This document shows, one piece after another, positions 23,475-34,926 of a stretch of 64,000 bases of DNA. The stretch is from Tomocerus qinae (Eukaryota > Arthropoda > Collembola > Entomobryomorpha > Tomoceridae): the NCBI GenBank assembly GCA_020055645.1, contig CM034546.1, positions 83,018,001 through 83,082,000 on the forward strand. The letters are read 5' to 3'. The notes under the pieces are model-generated. The model worked only from the letters and a program-made list of their open reading frames with translations, ran no database searches and had not been told where the DNA came from. Each line of letters starts with the position of its first letter. The stretch's first letter is position 1. The position numbers and the translations under genes are program-made.

Positions 23475-25642
23475 CCGTATTAATCGATTTAGTTCCCCAT
23501 ATCGAAATAATTCCCCAGTTGGGGAACTAAATGAATAATTTTGTGAAAATATGGCTCTTCAAATATTTAGTTCCCCATATCGAAATAGTTCCCCACCCCA
23601 AAATTCTAAATTAAAGGTATAAGTACCATAAAACATATCAGAGGAGTGCACCTGTACTTAGCTAGTGTACTTGTACCTAGTCAGTGCATATGTACCAACT
23701 TAGTACATCTGTACTAATCAGTATTCAACATAAGAGAGAGGTGAATACTATCTGATTAAGGAAGATAAAGATTATAGATTTGTTTCAGTTAGTAGAAAAT
23801 GTCTGAAGCTGAAGGAAGAATTTGTTTGACACCCACAAGGCCAACTTCATATATTAGTCGTAATTTGGACTTTAAATTAAAAGCGATACAATTATGTGAC
23901 ACAACGTCAATTAACAGTGCCAGTAAGCAACTTAATGTCGACCGAAAAAGTTTAAGGGATTGGAAGAAAAGACGCCTTGAATTTGAGAATATTCAAGCGA
24001 CTACTGCAGGTAACAATGACTTGAAAACATTGAGCTTGAATTGAAATTAATATTTGTGCAATAAAAGATCCATGTCCAATTTTTGTGTCCTTGTATGTAT
24101 ATTTAAAATATGGTATAATATTGTTGATCCACTGTAGGATCAAGTAGAAAACGACTGAAAGGAGGAGGAAGAAAATTGAAAAATGCAGAAATGGAAGAAG
24201 AGTTGTATACTTGGATCCTACAATTACGAGACAAAAAGTACTGTGTCTCGAGAGCAATAATTCTACGTAAAGCAATGAAACTTTGCGAAAATATGACTAC
24301 AGTTCCCAACTTATCATGGCTTCAACGATTTATGAATCGCAAAGGTTTGACTCTCCGAAGAAGAACTACCGTCTGTCAAAAACTTCCAACTAGTTACATA
24401 CCAACAATTGTTTCGCATATTTTGTACATGCGTAAATTGATACTGGAAAACAAATTTCTCCCGTCGGATGTTTATGCTGCAGATGAAACTGCATTATGGT
24501 TGGATTGTGCAAGCAACACAACTGTGGCGATCAAGGGGTCAAAGGAAGTACCAATTGTTACCACTGGTCATGACAAGTTACGTATTACTGTAATGCTGAC
24601 CGCAAAAGGGGATGGAACCAAATTAAAGCCATTTGTGTTGCTGAAGCGTGTACGTCCTATGAAGGAGTTGAAAAAATTTTCGTCAAAACTGGAACTAGTG
24701 TATGCTGGACGGGTATGGATGGACGACCCCTTGACTGCAATTTACCTTAAAAAGATCATAGGACGAGACTTATTCAGAAGAAAATTTGTAGTGTGGGACA
24801 GTTTCAAATGTCATATCAGTGAAAATACTAAGAAGGAGCTGAAGAAACTCAACATCGACACTGCTGTAATCCCAGGAGGCTGCACAAAATACATTCAAGC
24901 AGCAGACGTTAGTTGGAACAAACAAATCCGTTCAAGGATTCAATTCGAAAGCAGTACAACGAATGGATTTCAACACCCGGTAACATTGAGTTGACTAAAG
25001 GAGGAAATCCTAGGCCGCCGCCGTTACCAACAGTTTGCAATTGGATTTGCGAAGCCTGGGACAGTGTGTCAACGGAAATAATAAAGGATTCATTTTACTC
25101 GTGCGGGATATTAAATGCACCGGATGGCAGTCAAAATGACTTAATCACAGCCTTCAAACCTGGTAAAGATTGTAGTGCTGGTAGAGAGGTGCTACTACAA
25201 CAACAAAACAGCCAAATTGAAGTTCCCGTACTCAATGAAGATGATATTCTGTTGCCGTCAGATGACGAAGAAATGGATGTCGATTTAACAGAGCCAATGG
25301 ACGTATCTCTATCCTCTGACGACGATGTTGAAAACTAAATTCCTTCTAAAATATTCAGTTACTATATTCATAATTTAATTTTGCATTGAAATAATACAAA
25401 AATTTGACAATGAAATAATGCAAAAATTTGACAATGAAATAATACAATAATTTGACTTTGAAATAATACAAAAATTGACATTGAAAGAACACAACAATGT
25501 AACATTGAAATTTTATTTGTCATTTGAAATATAGTTCCCCATATCGTAATAATTCCCCATGGGGGGAACTATAAGAGTATTTTTGACCAAAAACAGGGCT
25601 CGAAATGGGAGTTCCCCTGGGGAACTAAATCGATTAATACGG
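23475..25642 (+). mobile_element. pogo-type transposon inserted in a LINE
   Basis: Perfect terminal inverted repeats (CCGTATTAATCGATTTAGTT and on through CCCC) are flanked by TA at 23473-23474 and 25643-25644. Length is 2168 bp. Subterminal copies of AGTTCCCCATATCGAAATA are at the left (about 23499 and 23570) and AGTTCCCCATATCGTAATAA at the right (about 25531). It carries one transposase gene with a single frameshift. Excision restores the LINE reading frame. Confidence 0.95.
23799..25338 (+). pseudogene. pogo/Tigger-family transposase, one frameshift
   Basis: Exon 1 (23799 to about 24009) encodes a psq/CENP-B-type helix-turn-helix (FKLKAIQLCDTTSINSASKQ, VDRKSLRDWKKR). A donor CAG/GTAACA and an acceptor CTGTAG at about 24137 splice to exon 2, which starts SSRKRLKGGGRKLK. 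The DDE_1 domain shows AADETALWLD (first D), VWDSFKCH (second D) and CTKYIQAADVSWN (third D). Immediately after WNK the frame shifts (about 24920) and continues as KDSIRKQYNEWI through an acidic C-terminus to 25338. The triad is intact, so the copy is one mutation from full length. A deleted relative is at 11065-11933. Confidence 0.92.
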
Positions 25643-25644
25643 TA

Positions 25645-26398
25645 TTCCATGCACGTAACTTTAACACAAGCATGATTACCCTAAAAATAGATAATATTGA
25701 AATTGAAATAGTAGATGAATTTGTATACCTAGGTGTAATATTATTAGATGTTAAACTAAGCTGGAATCCGCATGCAGATAAGGTTATAGCTAAGATGAAA
25801 AACAGAACTAAATTAATATTGAAGTACAAAAAGTTTTTCTCTAAAGACCAAACGAAAATGTACACTAACTCTTTAGTTATATCCGTTCTGGACTATTGTT
25901 TACCAATCTGGGGAAAGGTTTGTGCAACGAAAACTAGTAAAATTGACTCAATAGTATCTAAACTAGCTAAAAATATTTCTGGGAAAAAAATTAACAACCA
26001 TGAAGATTTAAATGATGCTCTAGAAATTTCTAATTTATTGACATTTAAAGAAAAATGTAACTTATGTACTCTTCAATTTATATATAATCATGTAATACGT
26101 GAAGACCGCTATCTTCGACATGAGATTAAAAAAGACTATGTCAAACTACAACCTATAAGATCACTAAGGAGTTGCATGAACCTTGAAATTCCAAATCTTA
26201 AAACTGAATATGGTAGAAAGTGTTTTAGTTATAGAAGTGCTCAAATGTGGAATTTACTCCCTAATAGTATTCAAAGTTGTGAAACATATATCTTATTTGA
26301 TAAAATGGTAAGACAGTACAATATAAGCAATCGACAATCACCAAAATCAAATTATTATCTCTATATAATAAAATTATTTATTTCTATGTCGCAGGTAT
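25645..26398 (+). pseudogene. LINE ORF2, second part (reverse transcriptase thumb and C-terminus)
   Basis: Continues the LINE interrupted at 23474. It contains VDEFVYLGVILLDVKLSWNP, the FxYLGxxxxxxLxWxxH motif that follows the YADD box in CR1/Jockey elements, and later VLDYCLPIWG and QMWNLLPNSIQS. The frame ends at 26523, but the LINE match is lost at about 26395, where a sequence related to R1 begins. Confidence 0.85.
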
Positions 26399-27256
26399 CT
26401 ATGTATCTATCTATGCCATGGACAATGCGGCATTTTGTTGCAATGCACATGCGCGTATACAATACATGTTTCATAAAACAAGGACGTCCAATATGGGTTA
26501 ATATTAGCTTATTTCGAAATTAGACAATGATAATATGTATAATCATTTTGAAATTCAGCAATGGTACTGGGTGCCTATATTATTATAACATCAAAACAAA
26601 AATAGAAATTTACGTAAGATGATTATTTTGTAATGAAAATGATTGGCGAAAGAGAACATTTCGTAATGATCGTAATGTGCGTATTAATTAGCATTTCAAA
26701 ACTCCTAAACCAAATTGGATTTGTTAAATTGACAAACAAATTTAGTATTTTTGGTAGACTGGTTTTACTTTTTATTACCCCTAGAACCCCTTGACTCCTT
26801 TGTGGCAGCTTGCACACCTTTTTGCACAATTAAATAACAGCACTGGGGGCCACTATTTATCCTTTAAAAATATTCATCCGTAAGTTGTACTCATGGGATT
26901 TATACGATTTTCTAAAATTCCAGGGGGAATCTTATTTTTCTGATTTTAAATGAGAGCTTTTCGGTAACTTTTGAGCAGATTTTTAAAAATGGAGTCTTTC
27001 ATTGTCCCCTGTGTATTTGATGCTACGATCTACAGTTATTGTTGTAGTTTAGTAAATTCCTTTTTATCAGGAAGTTGAAACTGCAGCTAATTTTTCTAAC
27101 CGCTGTAGAAAATAAAAGTATATTTATTTGTATTAACAAATTTAATAACCTAAGGGAAATGCCAATGATTTTTTCTGAATTGTTTTTATTACTGTGATTG
27201 GTGGCCTGCTGAATTTCTCTTGAGTGCTAGGTTCGCTCCTTAGCTGGGTTTCACTA
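26399..27256 (-). mobile_element. Repeat R1-related copy, inverted
   Basis: Read on the minus strand from 27256 it begins AGTGAAACCCAGCTAAGGAG and then GCACTCAAGAGAAATTCAGC, like the R1 start at 6116. Its far end (about 26415-26580, with ATGCACATGCGCGTATACAA) matches 48430-48600 instead of the palindromic module of other R1 copies. So R1 has at least two 3' variants. Confidence 0.65.
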
Positions 27257-27327
27257 TAATAAATACAGAAGGAAAAAAGCTTACCAATCTATCTATCTAT
27301 CTATGTCTGGTAGGAGAGCCTAGGGAA

Positions 27328-28208
27328 CCTGCATATATTGCGTAACCCAAAACCCACTCCCCCCATGTGTAACGCAAGTGCTGACTGCAACACTTTTGAG
27401 TACCTCCTCTTCCCATCAACTCCAAACGTAATTATGCATGTACCTTAGAAGCAAAATGCGCAAGCCCAATTCCTCTAAACAACCGAAATGAGTCGTTTTC
27501 GTTTCATATTATTATAACATAATAACACTATAACAATAATAGAAATTAACATAAGAAGGCTAAGTGGTGGTGAGTCGTGATTGAATGGAAATGATTAACG
27601 AAAGGGGACATTTCGTAATGATCGTAATGTGGCTTATTAAATAGCATTTGAAAACTTCTAATACAAATTTACATAGCTACATAGACAAACTTAACATTTT
27701 TTAGTGGAGTTGGGTTTACTTTTTACTACCCTCTTGATTCTTTTGGCAGTTGGCACCACTTTTTGTAGAATTAAATAAGAGTAGTGGGTAATTAACTATT
27801 CTTTAAAAATATTTATTCGTAAGTTGTACTTATAGAATTTGTACGTTTTTCCAAAATCCCAGGGGGAATCTTATTTTTCTGATCTAAAAGGGAGCTTTTG
27901 GTGACTGTGGGATTTTTTTCAAAAATGAAGTCTTTCATTATTCCCTGCATTCGAAGCTACGATCTACAGTTATTATTTTAGTTTAGGAAATTCCTTTTTA
28001 TCAGGAAGTTGGGGCTGTACCTAATTTATCCACCACTTTAGATATTAAAGTATATTTATTTAAATTATACTTTGAATTTACAAAGTTATAACAAAGTTAA
28101 CATAATAAATAATATCCTAATAGGATGTTTTCGAAATTGTTGTGATTACTGTGAAGGATGGCATGAATTTCTCTTGAGTGCTAGATTTGCCCCTTAGCTG
28201 GGTTCACT
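27328..28208 (-). mobile_element. Dispersed repeat R1, near full-length copy, inverted
   Basis: Minus-strand order matches 6116-6981: AGTGAACCCAGCTAAGG, GAAATTCATGCCATCC, AACATCCTATTAGG and TTCCTGATAAAAAGGAATTT, ending in the palindromic module (27328-27440, CCTGCATATATTGCGTAA). It is separated from the preceding copy by a short TCTA microsatellite (27285-27304). Confidence 0.7.
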
Positions 28209-28311
28209 AGTAACATATAATAATATTTGAATTAATGACTACCTATTGTGTGAAGTATATTATTTGTTCTCTATATAATGACAAGTCTAGTAATTAAGTT
28301 TATCATTTTCA

Positions 28312-30482
28312 TTAACAATTAGTGTAGTGATTCCTCAGTGGTTGGGTGATTGTTGATAATCTTGGTAAGAATTTTGATAAGTACTGGACCATTCCCAAAA
28401 ACCTCATCAGTTCTGTTACATTTCCTGGCTTTGGTAATTTTACTATTGCTTCCATCTTCTTCGGATCTGGTTTCAAACCGTCTCGAGTTAAGATATGTCG
28501 TATAAATTGTATTTCTGGTAATCTGAACTGAAATTTCTCTGGATTTAGCTTCAGGTTCTTTTCTCTCGCCTTTTCCAAAAGTTTCTGTGAATTCCTGTCA
28601 TGGTCCTTTTTTGCTTCGTCATCGGTGTCTCCGAATCCACATATTAAAAAATCATCTGCTATGACTTCTACTCCTTTTAAGTCTTCTGCAAATTCATGCA
28701 TTCTTCTCTGCCAAATCTCTGGTGCTGAGCTGATTCCAAATGGCATTCTTTTCCATTTGTATCTTCCAAACGGGGTATTGAATGTTGTGAGTAGGCTACT
28801 TTCTTCGTCTAACTCTACATGCCAAAATCCCTTTCGTGCATCCGCTAGGCTAAAATATCTTACTCCTTTCAATCTAGTTGCAACGTCTTCCAGCACTGGT
28901 AAAGGATAATGTTCTCTTTGAATCGCTTTATTCAAACCTTTTGGGTCTATACAAATTCTTAATTTGTTTGGTTCCCTTTTCAACATTAGACTCGAAACCC
29001 ATTCTGTTGGTTCAGTCACTCTTTCTATTACTGAATCATTTTCCATCTGATCCAAAACTGTTTTCACTTCCTCTCGTAGAGCCACTGGAACTTTCCTCGG
29101 TGGGTGTACTACAGGTTTCGGATTATCTATAAGTTTGATTTTGTACTGTCCCTCTAGTTCTCCTATTCCTGAAAAAACATCACCATAATCTTTAATTACT
29201 TCTTCTTTTGTGACGGTGCCGAGTTTCCCCTGTCCAATCCGCACCCCCTGCTGATGAGCGGGCCGACTCCGGACATCCGAGTTACTCTGTGTCACAGTCG
29301 CCGTAATTTCTGTTTTCGTTTGTTCTTGATCACAATTTAGGATTTTCACTAGACCTAATTCTTCTGAAGTGATAACAGTGGCTGGGCTTGGAAATTAACG
29401 ATCGCACACTTTAATGAATATATCTTGCTATCCATCAAAATTTTGATTGTTGCTGTTCCAAGTGTTTCCCACTGATTTCCTCCATACGATTGTAAAGATA
29501 TCTTTTCTTTTCTGATCTTTTCTCCGTTGTAATCAGCTGTTATTCTTTTGTATTCCACAAACGATAATACATTACACGTAGCACCAGTGTCTATTTGAAA
29601 TGTCAACTTCTTCTTCGTTGGCTCAATAGTCACGGTCTTCGTTTTCTTCACTATGCTGATTTGAAATGCTTGTTCTACATTTCCAATCTCCTGTTTTTTC
29701 TGACTAGATCTACAACATTTAGCAAAATGATTAGCTTTTTTACCTTTAGCACATGTCTTACCAAATGCTGGACAGAGTTTTTTCCGCTGGATATGATTTT
29801 TGCCACAAAACTTACAATCAATTTTCTTCTCATTTGACTGCTGGTTGCTTTGTTTCTTATCCTTTTCAGCTTTATTTCCATTTTTCTTCTGGAATTTCTT
29901 CAGCTGGTTTGCCTCTTCTTCCTTCTTTAAACTTTTAGTAAATTCTTTGGACTGTCTCTCAGCTGTTTCTGCAGCTCTGACAAACTCAAGCACTTTTGAT
30001 AAATCTGGATCCTTCTCTCTGAGTACCCTTTCTCGTATTCTTGAATCTCGAAGTCCAAATACAACTTCATCTCGTATCCTTCTGTCTTTCTCTGTAAATT
30101 CACAGTTATCTGCATTTAATCTGAGACTGGTGACGTACTGATCCACTGATTCGCTTTCATCCTGCTTCCGGGAACTGAAACGATATGTCTCGAACATGAC
30201 ATTTTTTCTTGGTATGCAGTAGTCTTCGTACATTTTCAAAACTTTGTCAATTAATTTACTGTGGTCTGGATCTGGCCAAGTGTGTGTTTCGTACACTTCT
30301 CTTGCTTGGTCTCCAATTATTGTAAGTAAAGCACCAACTCGAACGTCATCCTTCTTCTTCGAAATTTCCGACGCAAGTTCATAGTAGGTCCACATTTGCT
30401 TGAACTTCCTCCAGTTTTCAGCAACATTCCTTTCTTGGAGATTCAGCTCCTTGGGCACAGGTATATTTATCACGCCTGCCAT
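28312..30482 (-). pseudogene. Ty3/gypsy retrotransposon gag-protease-RT, truncated
   Basis: The gag-pro frame (30482-29355) starts MAGVINIPVPKELN. It has a capsid-like region with SVDQYVTSLR, a zinc-knuckle region (CKFCGKNHI and CAKGKKANHFAKC) and an aspartic protease motif (FQIDTGATCNVL). A frame change at about 29365-29385 leads to the reverse transcriptase frame (to 28312). That frame has EPTEWVSSLM, LRICIDPKGLNKAIQREHYP, FSLADARKGFWH, FNTPFGRYKWKRMPFGISSA and an active-site box reading VIADD where YVDD or YADD is usual. RNase H and integrase are absent. The style is that of the mag-like lineage. Dead: truncated, frameshifted and without a 3' LTR. Confidence 0.9.
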
Positions 30483-30522
30483 TCTTTCTTTACTGTATTA
30501 TTTTTTCAATTTTCTTAAAATT

Positions 30523-30781
30523 GAGTCATTGCTGACACCATGTAATGATTGTCCCTATTCTAGGTACAATCTATCTAGCAAAGACAAGAATGTTATGGAC
30601 TACTCAATAATGCCTTAATTGACACGAAGGATTCTCTATACAAGTGTCGTCATTTATTGTCACTTATTATGTACAATCCTTACTCGTTGACTGCCTCATG
30701 CAACTCTACTTTAGTTATCCCGCTTCGACTCCACCAAGATCACACACACATGACAACCATGATATAGACACACATATCACA
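30523..30781 (-). repeat. 5' LTR and primer-binding site of the gypsy element
   Basis: On the minus strand the presumed LTR runs from TGTGATATGTG (about 30781) to ATCATTACA (30541), a TG...CA unit of about 240 bp. Directly after it is TGGTGTCAGCAATG (30540-30527), close to the TGGTGTCAG of leucine-tRNA primer sites. The gag ATG follows 41 bases later. No second LTR was found in the window, so the upstream border is an estimate. Confidence 0.6.
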
Positions 30782-31060
30782 CTTCCTTTTTTTTCTATTC
30801 TTCCCTCTGCCTTTTTGACTTAACTTTGTTTTCTTCCTTCTTTATTTCCCATTTTTTAGTTTTTTTCTTCTTTTTCCTTGCTCCGCTCATTTTCACTTCA
30901 TTAAAATAGATCAATAATAATAGCATTGGAAGGTTTATTTCCCTCTTTTTTCTTATTTTTCCTGATATTTCTCTCTTTTTCTTCCCTTCCCTCCTTTTTC
31001 TTTCCTTCCTTCTTTTTTCTTCCCTTCTCTTTTTTTTCTTCCCTTCGCTTGATTGAAAGG
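30782..31060 (+). repeat. Polypyrimidine tract
   Basis: Long runs of T and C (TTTCTTCCCTTCCCTCC-like) with few purines. Low-complexity; no coding meaning. Confidence 0.85.
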
Positions 31061-31067
31061 ACTTACG

Positions 31068-31318
31068 TTCAAGTCAAAATAGAAGACCCCTGGCAATTCT
31101 GGGTAGGTTACGAGAAATGGCAAATTGTAATTCGTATCTATGAAGAAACAAAAATTTTAGCAAACTTCTGAACTGTGGCTTCAGAAGCTGGTACTTTAGA
31201 TGAAAGATAATTGTCGTCTAGGCATTTTATTAATAAATTTTATGAAAGTTTCAGGAAACCTCGCATTATTCGTCAATGTAATTTTTCGCTCCCAGGGGTC
31301 TTCTATTTTGACTTGAAC
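31068..31318. repeat. Inverted repeat with 27-bp perfect arms
   Basis: GTTCAAGTCAAAATAGAAGA, then CCCCTGG, at 31068-31094 recurs inverted at 31292-31318. The roughly 200-bp interior has no recognised content. Confidence 0.8.
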
Positions 31319-31321
31319 TAG

Positions 31322-31628
31322 TAGGTCAATATACATTATTAAATAAGTTATAGTCATCCCCAGACAGGGGAAGTGGGTGAAATACAAAAAATAACTGAAA
31401 ATCGATGTAACTTCAGTTCTATTCGTCCTACAAAGTCGTGTAATGACTCGATTGAAAGCTGGCATGTCAATAGACACTATTAAGTAGATTATTGTCATCC
31501 CCAGACAGGGAAGTGAAAATACATATAATAACTGAAAATCGATGCAACTTCAGTTCTATTCGTCCTACAAAATCGTGCAATGACTCGATTGAAAGCTGGC
31601 ATGTCAATAGACACTATTAAGTAGGAAC
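31322..31628. repeat. Tandem repeat, about 142-bp unit, just over two copies
   Basis: CATCCCCAGACAGG occurs at 31355 and 31497. Each copy continues with AACTGAAAATCGATG, CTATTCGTCCTACAAA and GACTCGATTGAAAGCTGG. A third copy is cut after TAGACACTATTAAGTAGG. Confidence 0.85.
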
Positions 31629-31805
31629 TGTGCTTTACTTCAACTGGTGACCAGAAAGCAATTGTGCAAAAGGCTTATAAGAGCTCGTTCAATAATATCT
31701 CACTAGTGAGCTCAATAGCCAGCTGAAGCTGTAATTGCGAAGTATGATAATCTATCCCAGCAAAAGAAGTGTGACAAAAATGCACTTCATTTTGATAAAG
31801 TTGAC

Positions 31806-31910
31806 ACATGTAAAAGTGCCTAGATTATGACGTCATAGCTATGACGTCATAATCTATTGCTATGAGCTATGACGTCGTCGCATAGTTCAGGCACTTTTAC
31901 ACGTGTAGTA
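31806..31910. repeat. Nested palindrome with four TGACGT-type sites
   Basis: Positions 31822-31855 are a perfect 34-bp palindrome whose half is AGATTATGACGTCATAG, giving two full TGACGTCA (CRE/ATF) octamers 8 bp apart. A third CTATGACGTCGTCG lies at about 31867. The set is enclosed by an outer inverted repeat, ACATGTAAAAGTGCC (31806) and GGCACTTTTACACGTGT (31894-31910). It may be a MITE or a regulatory cluster. Confidence 0.7.
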
Positions 31911-32342
31911 TCTACTTAAGCATTGTGGACTGTGATACTAATAAGGTGACTTGTGACTTGAAAGCTGTGAATTTCTAAACCCAAACTGTGTTCGTTATAA
32001 ATAGCTGTCATGATCTGTGTACTAGGTGATGGAAAACTGATTTTCGGTTTGATACTTCAAGTCGGCGAAAATTTTCTGTCACCATGACGCAGTTAAAATT
32101 TCGACTAGGAATTGATAATAGCGAAATCTCGATCTGTGTGCTAGGCTATAATCGGTATTATGTATAATTTCTGTCCTTACTCCGTTATTCTTTTACACCA
32201 GTTACTATGGTTTATTTTATTATTTATATACATGAAGCATAAACTGTAGTAATAAGGTAATTTCATGCTCCAAAAACTTGATTTTTTTTGCAACCACATA
32301 AGAGGCGACATTCCCCTTTGACCCCTGCAGTTAACTTGCCAC
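31911..32342. other. No gene seen
   Basis: AT-rich. Positions 32252-32271 are the left half of a 20-bp perfect inverted repeat with 39295-39314 (ATAAGGTAATTTCATGCTCC). Confidence 0.5.
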
Positions 32343-33196
32343 TTGCTCGCCGATATACTGTTTCCTGAGTATGTCTCCCACAATAACTGTACTATAGAAA
32401 GGAAATTTTCATTTAAATACTTTGGTGTCGATTTGGATGATACGCTCTCTTTTAATAATCATGTTGACCGTATTTGTACTAAAATGAGTTTAAGAATGGT
32501 TAATCTATTGCGTTTTAAAAACAAAATACCATCTAAGTCTATGCCTGTCCTATTTAGAGCTATTGTATATACAGTTTTTGAATATGGCCTTATTATTTAT
32601 TCCTGTACTGCTTCTAGTAATCTACACCGTATACAAAGCCTTTTCGATCATTTTTTAATTAAATATTTTTACATTGCTAAATTGTATAGAAGAATTAAAG
32701 CTGGTAACGCCACTATGCCAAATTTATTTGCACTGTATGACAAGTTCCGAATATTATCGGTTGATGAGCAAATCAAATACTCTCTCTGTATTTATGAATT
32801 TTCGTTTCGGCAATATTCTCATTTGTACCCTAGTCGCTTAGCAAATGCTCTGTGCGTAACTCCTAATGTCAGGTCCACTAGACAAAATGAAGATTTAATT
32901 GTTGCTAATTGTAAATTCACCTTTACGAAGGATTCGTTTATAGTAAGAGGTAGTATGGAGTGGAATAAATTGCCCTTTGCCCTAAAGAAAATCATTGACC
33001 TGTCTCTGTTCAAAGTGAAACTGTTAACCTATATTAAATCACTTCGTAATAAATAATTACTAGTTAATAAGTCTCTTTTTGACCCTTTGATGATGTTACT
33101 TAATATAGGTTATTCTTTTTATGTATATGCTCTACGTTTTATATTTTGTGTAGCTTATGTTATTTTTGTCAAATTAGTATTTTATGTCTGAGTCAG
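32343..33196 (+). pseudogene. 5'-truncated CR1/Jockey-type LINE: RT C-terminus and start of 3' UTR
   Basis: A 237-codon frame to 33056 begins inside the reverse transcriptase thumb region. KYFGVDLDDTLSFNNHVDRI is the YLGVxxxxxLxFxxHI block, followed by LFRAIVYTVFEYGLIIY, HRIQSLFDHFLIKY and SMEWNKLP. Everything upstream, including the YADD box, is missing. The 3' UTR runs from 33057 to 33196, is interrupted by a 6-kb P-type element, and resumes at 39214-39275 with a GATTTGATTTGATTTT tail. Confidence 0.85.
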
Positions 33197-33503
33197 GAGA
33201 ACAGCATAGACAAAGTTAACATAGCACAAAAATCATATTTTTTTGCTATAAGACCCTCTAAGAGCCTTTATCGTTGAGAATGCATTGGAGTGTGTAGTGA
33301 TTGGTTGTGTAATGTAGATGCGGGCGGTTCCTTATCGCTTCTTAAAGTAAGCGAAATTGGACCGATCAAAGGAGCGAACATTTGAGTTAGTCTTGTTCTG
33401 GTTTGTGATTACTGCTCTGTATTCGTGAATCATATCCTATTTGCAATTTTAAAAACAGTCCTTTTAGAAAACACAATAGTACTACAACTACTGATTACAA
33501 ACA

Positions 33504-34732
33504 ATGAATAATAATTTGGTAAGTGATTTTCTATGTGTCATACATATAAACAAAATAATATTTTTATCTTCAAGGTTATCTTTGTGTTATTGTGCTTAAT
33601 ATGTATTTGTGGTAGGAGGAATTGCTTCATAAAATCAGGAGCTTAGGAAATGAAGACTACCGTGACCTGATGATACGCGCCTTCGATAATAGTCGCCCTG
33701 CCGATATTCAGAAGTTTATTGTCCAATCAATTAAGAAAAAAGGATCAAGAAACTGCTCCAGGGGGGAGAGCGGTCACAAGGAAGATTCTGGCGTAGACCC
33801 ACAAGGCACCGTGCTGTCATGGCCGTCTCTTCCTTGTGGATCATCAAGATCGGCATGGAATGTAATTTTATTTTTAATAAAATAATTTTATTTTAGGCTA
33901 CCCACAAAAATGTCCATTACTATTGTGAAAGTGTATTATATATTATGCTATAATAGGTGACATTTATTTACCGCGGCGATCTTGTTCCGGTCAAAGGACA
34001 TGTATTTTTTGACGTGGAAAAAATAACTTTAAAGACTGAAATACAAACTCATGAGCAAGTGGGATGCGTTATTGCTGTGGTGAATGAACAAAAAGATTTG
34101 ATATTTTGGAGCTTCATTAAACCAACAAAGGACGTCTGCCAATACTTCAAAAGCATCACCGGGGTTGATAAAAGGAAATTGGAATTAGGTCTTCCTATGG
34201 AAACTGTAAGCACTAATATATTTCTATACTAGTAGCAGTCTAGTAGGATAGAACAAAAGTACATATTCAGTACATGACAAAATAAATGTAATAAACTTTA
34301 CAGGTTTCCTTTTTTGCAAAGCTGTGTTTTCAAGGAAATACCGTAGTGGGATACGACATGAAGAGTGATCTCAAATGTGTTGGCTTAGAAGATGTTTCAC
34401 TTACAGATGACTTGTCCGAATACTTTTATGAAACAAAATTAGCTAATAACTCGAATAAACCAATCAAAGAAAAGTATTCGGTGAAAGATCTCAATAGCCA
34501 TTTCTTCAAAACCGATATCCAGTGCTCGGTTCACTCGGCAATAATAGATGCCAGAAAAACCAGGGATTTGTGGATGAAAAAAGTTGAAATTATTGATCAC
34601 CAGCCAATTTTCGTGGAAAATGTTATTCGATCTGCTAAAGGGTCGTTTAAATACGACAAAACCGATGTGTGTACATGCCCCAATACCAAGACAAACCTAA
34701 GACGTACTGGACTGCAATTTCTTCACCGATAA
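33504..34732 (+). CDS. DEDDh 3'-5' exonuclease (REXO4/ISG20-like fold), four exons
   Basis: Predicted 312 aa. Exons 33504-33518, 33616-33861, 33957-34205 and 34304-34732 all join in phase 0 at GTAAGT/TAG, GTAATT/TAG and GTAAGC/CAG sites. The first 87 residues are of unknown type. Residues 88-260 are a DEDDh nuclease: ExoI HVFFDVEKITL (D106, E108), an alpha/beta middle with FWSFIKPTK and ITGVDKRKLE, ExoII VVGYDMKSDL (D192) and ExoIII HSAIIDARKTRDLW (H247, D252). All five metal or catalytic positions are present. Family members trim RNA or DNA 3' ends using two metal ions; the substrate here is unknown. It lies inside a P-type transposon and converges on the transposase gene, so it is transposon cargo or a captured host gene. 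Exon boundaries are by consensus only. Confidence 0.8.
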
Positions 34733-34926
34733 TTTATTAAAAGAGGCCACATGTCACATTATTGTGAATTAAATGTATTGTTAATTTGCATATCTTAGTT
34801 TATGTATTAATTAAATATGGTATTACAATAAAAACCTTTACTACTGATAAAATATTAATTAATATTATTTATTAAGGAATTATTACAATGCATCTGCTTA
34901 ATGTTACATTATCAATTAATTAACCT

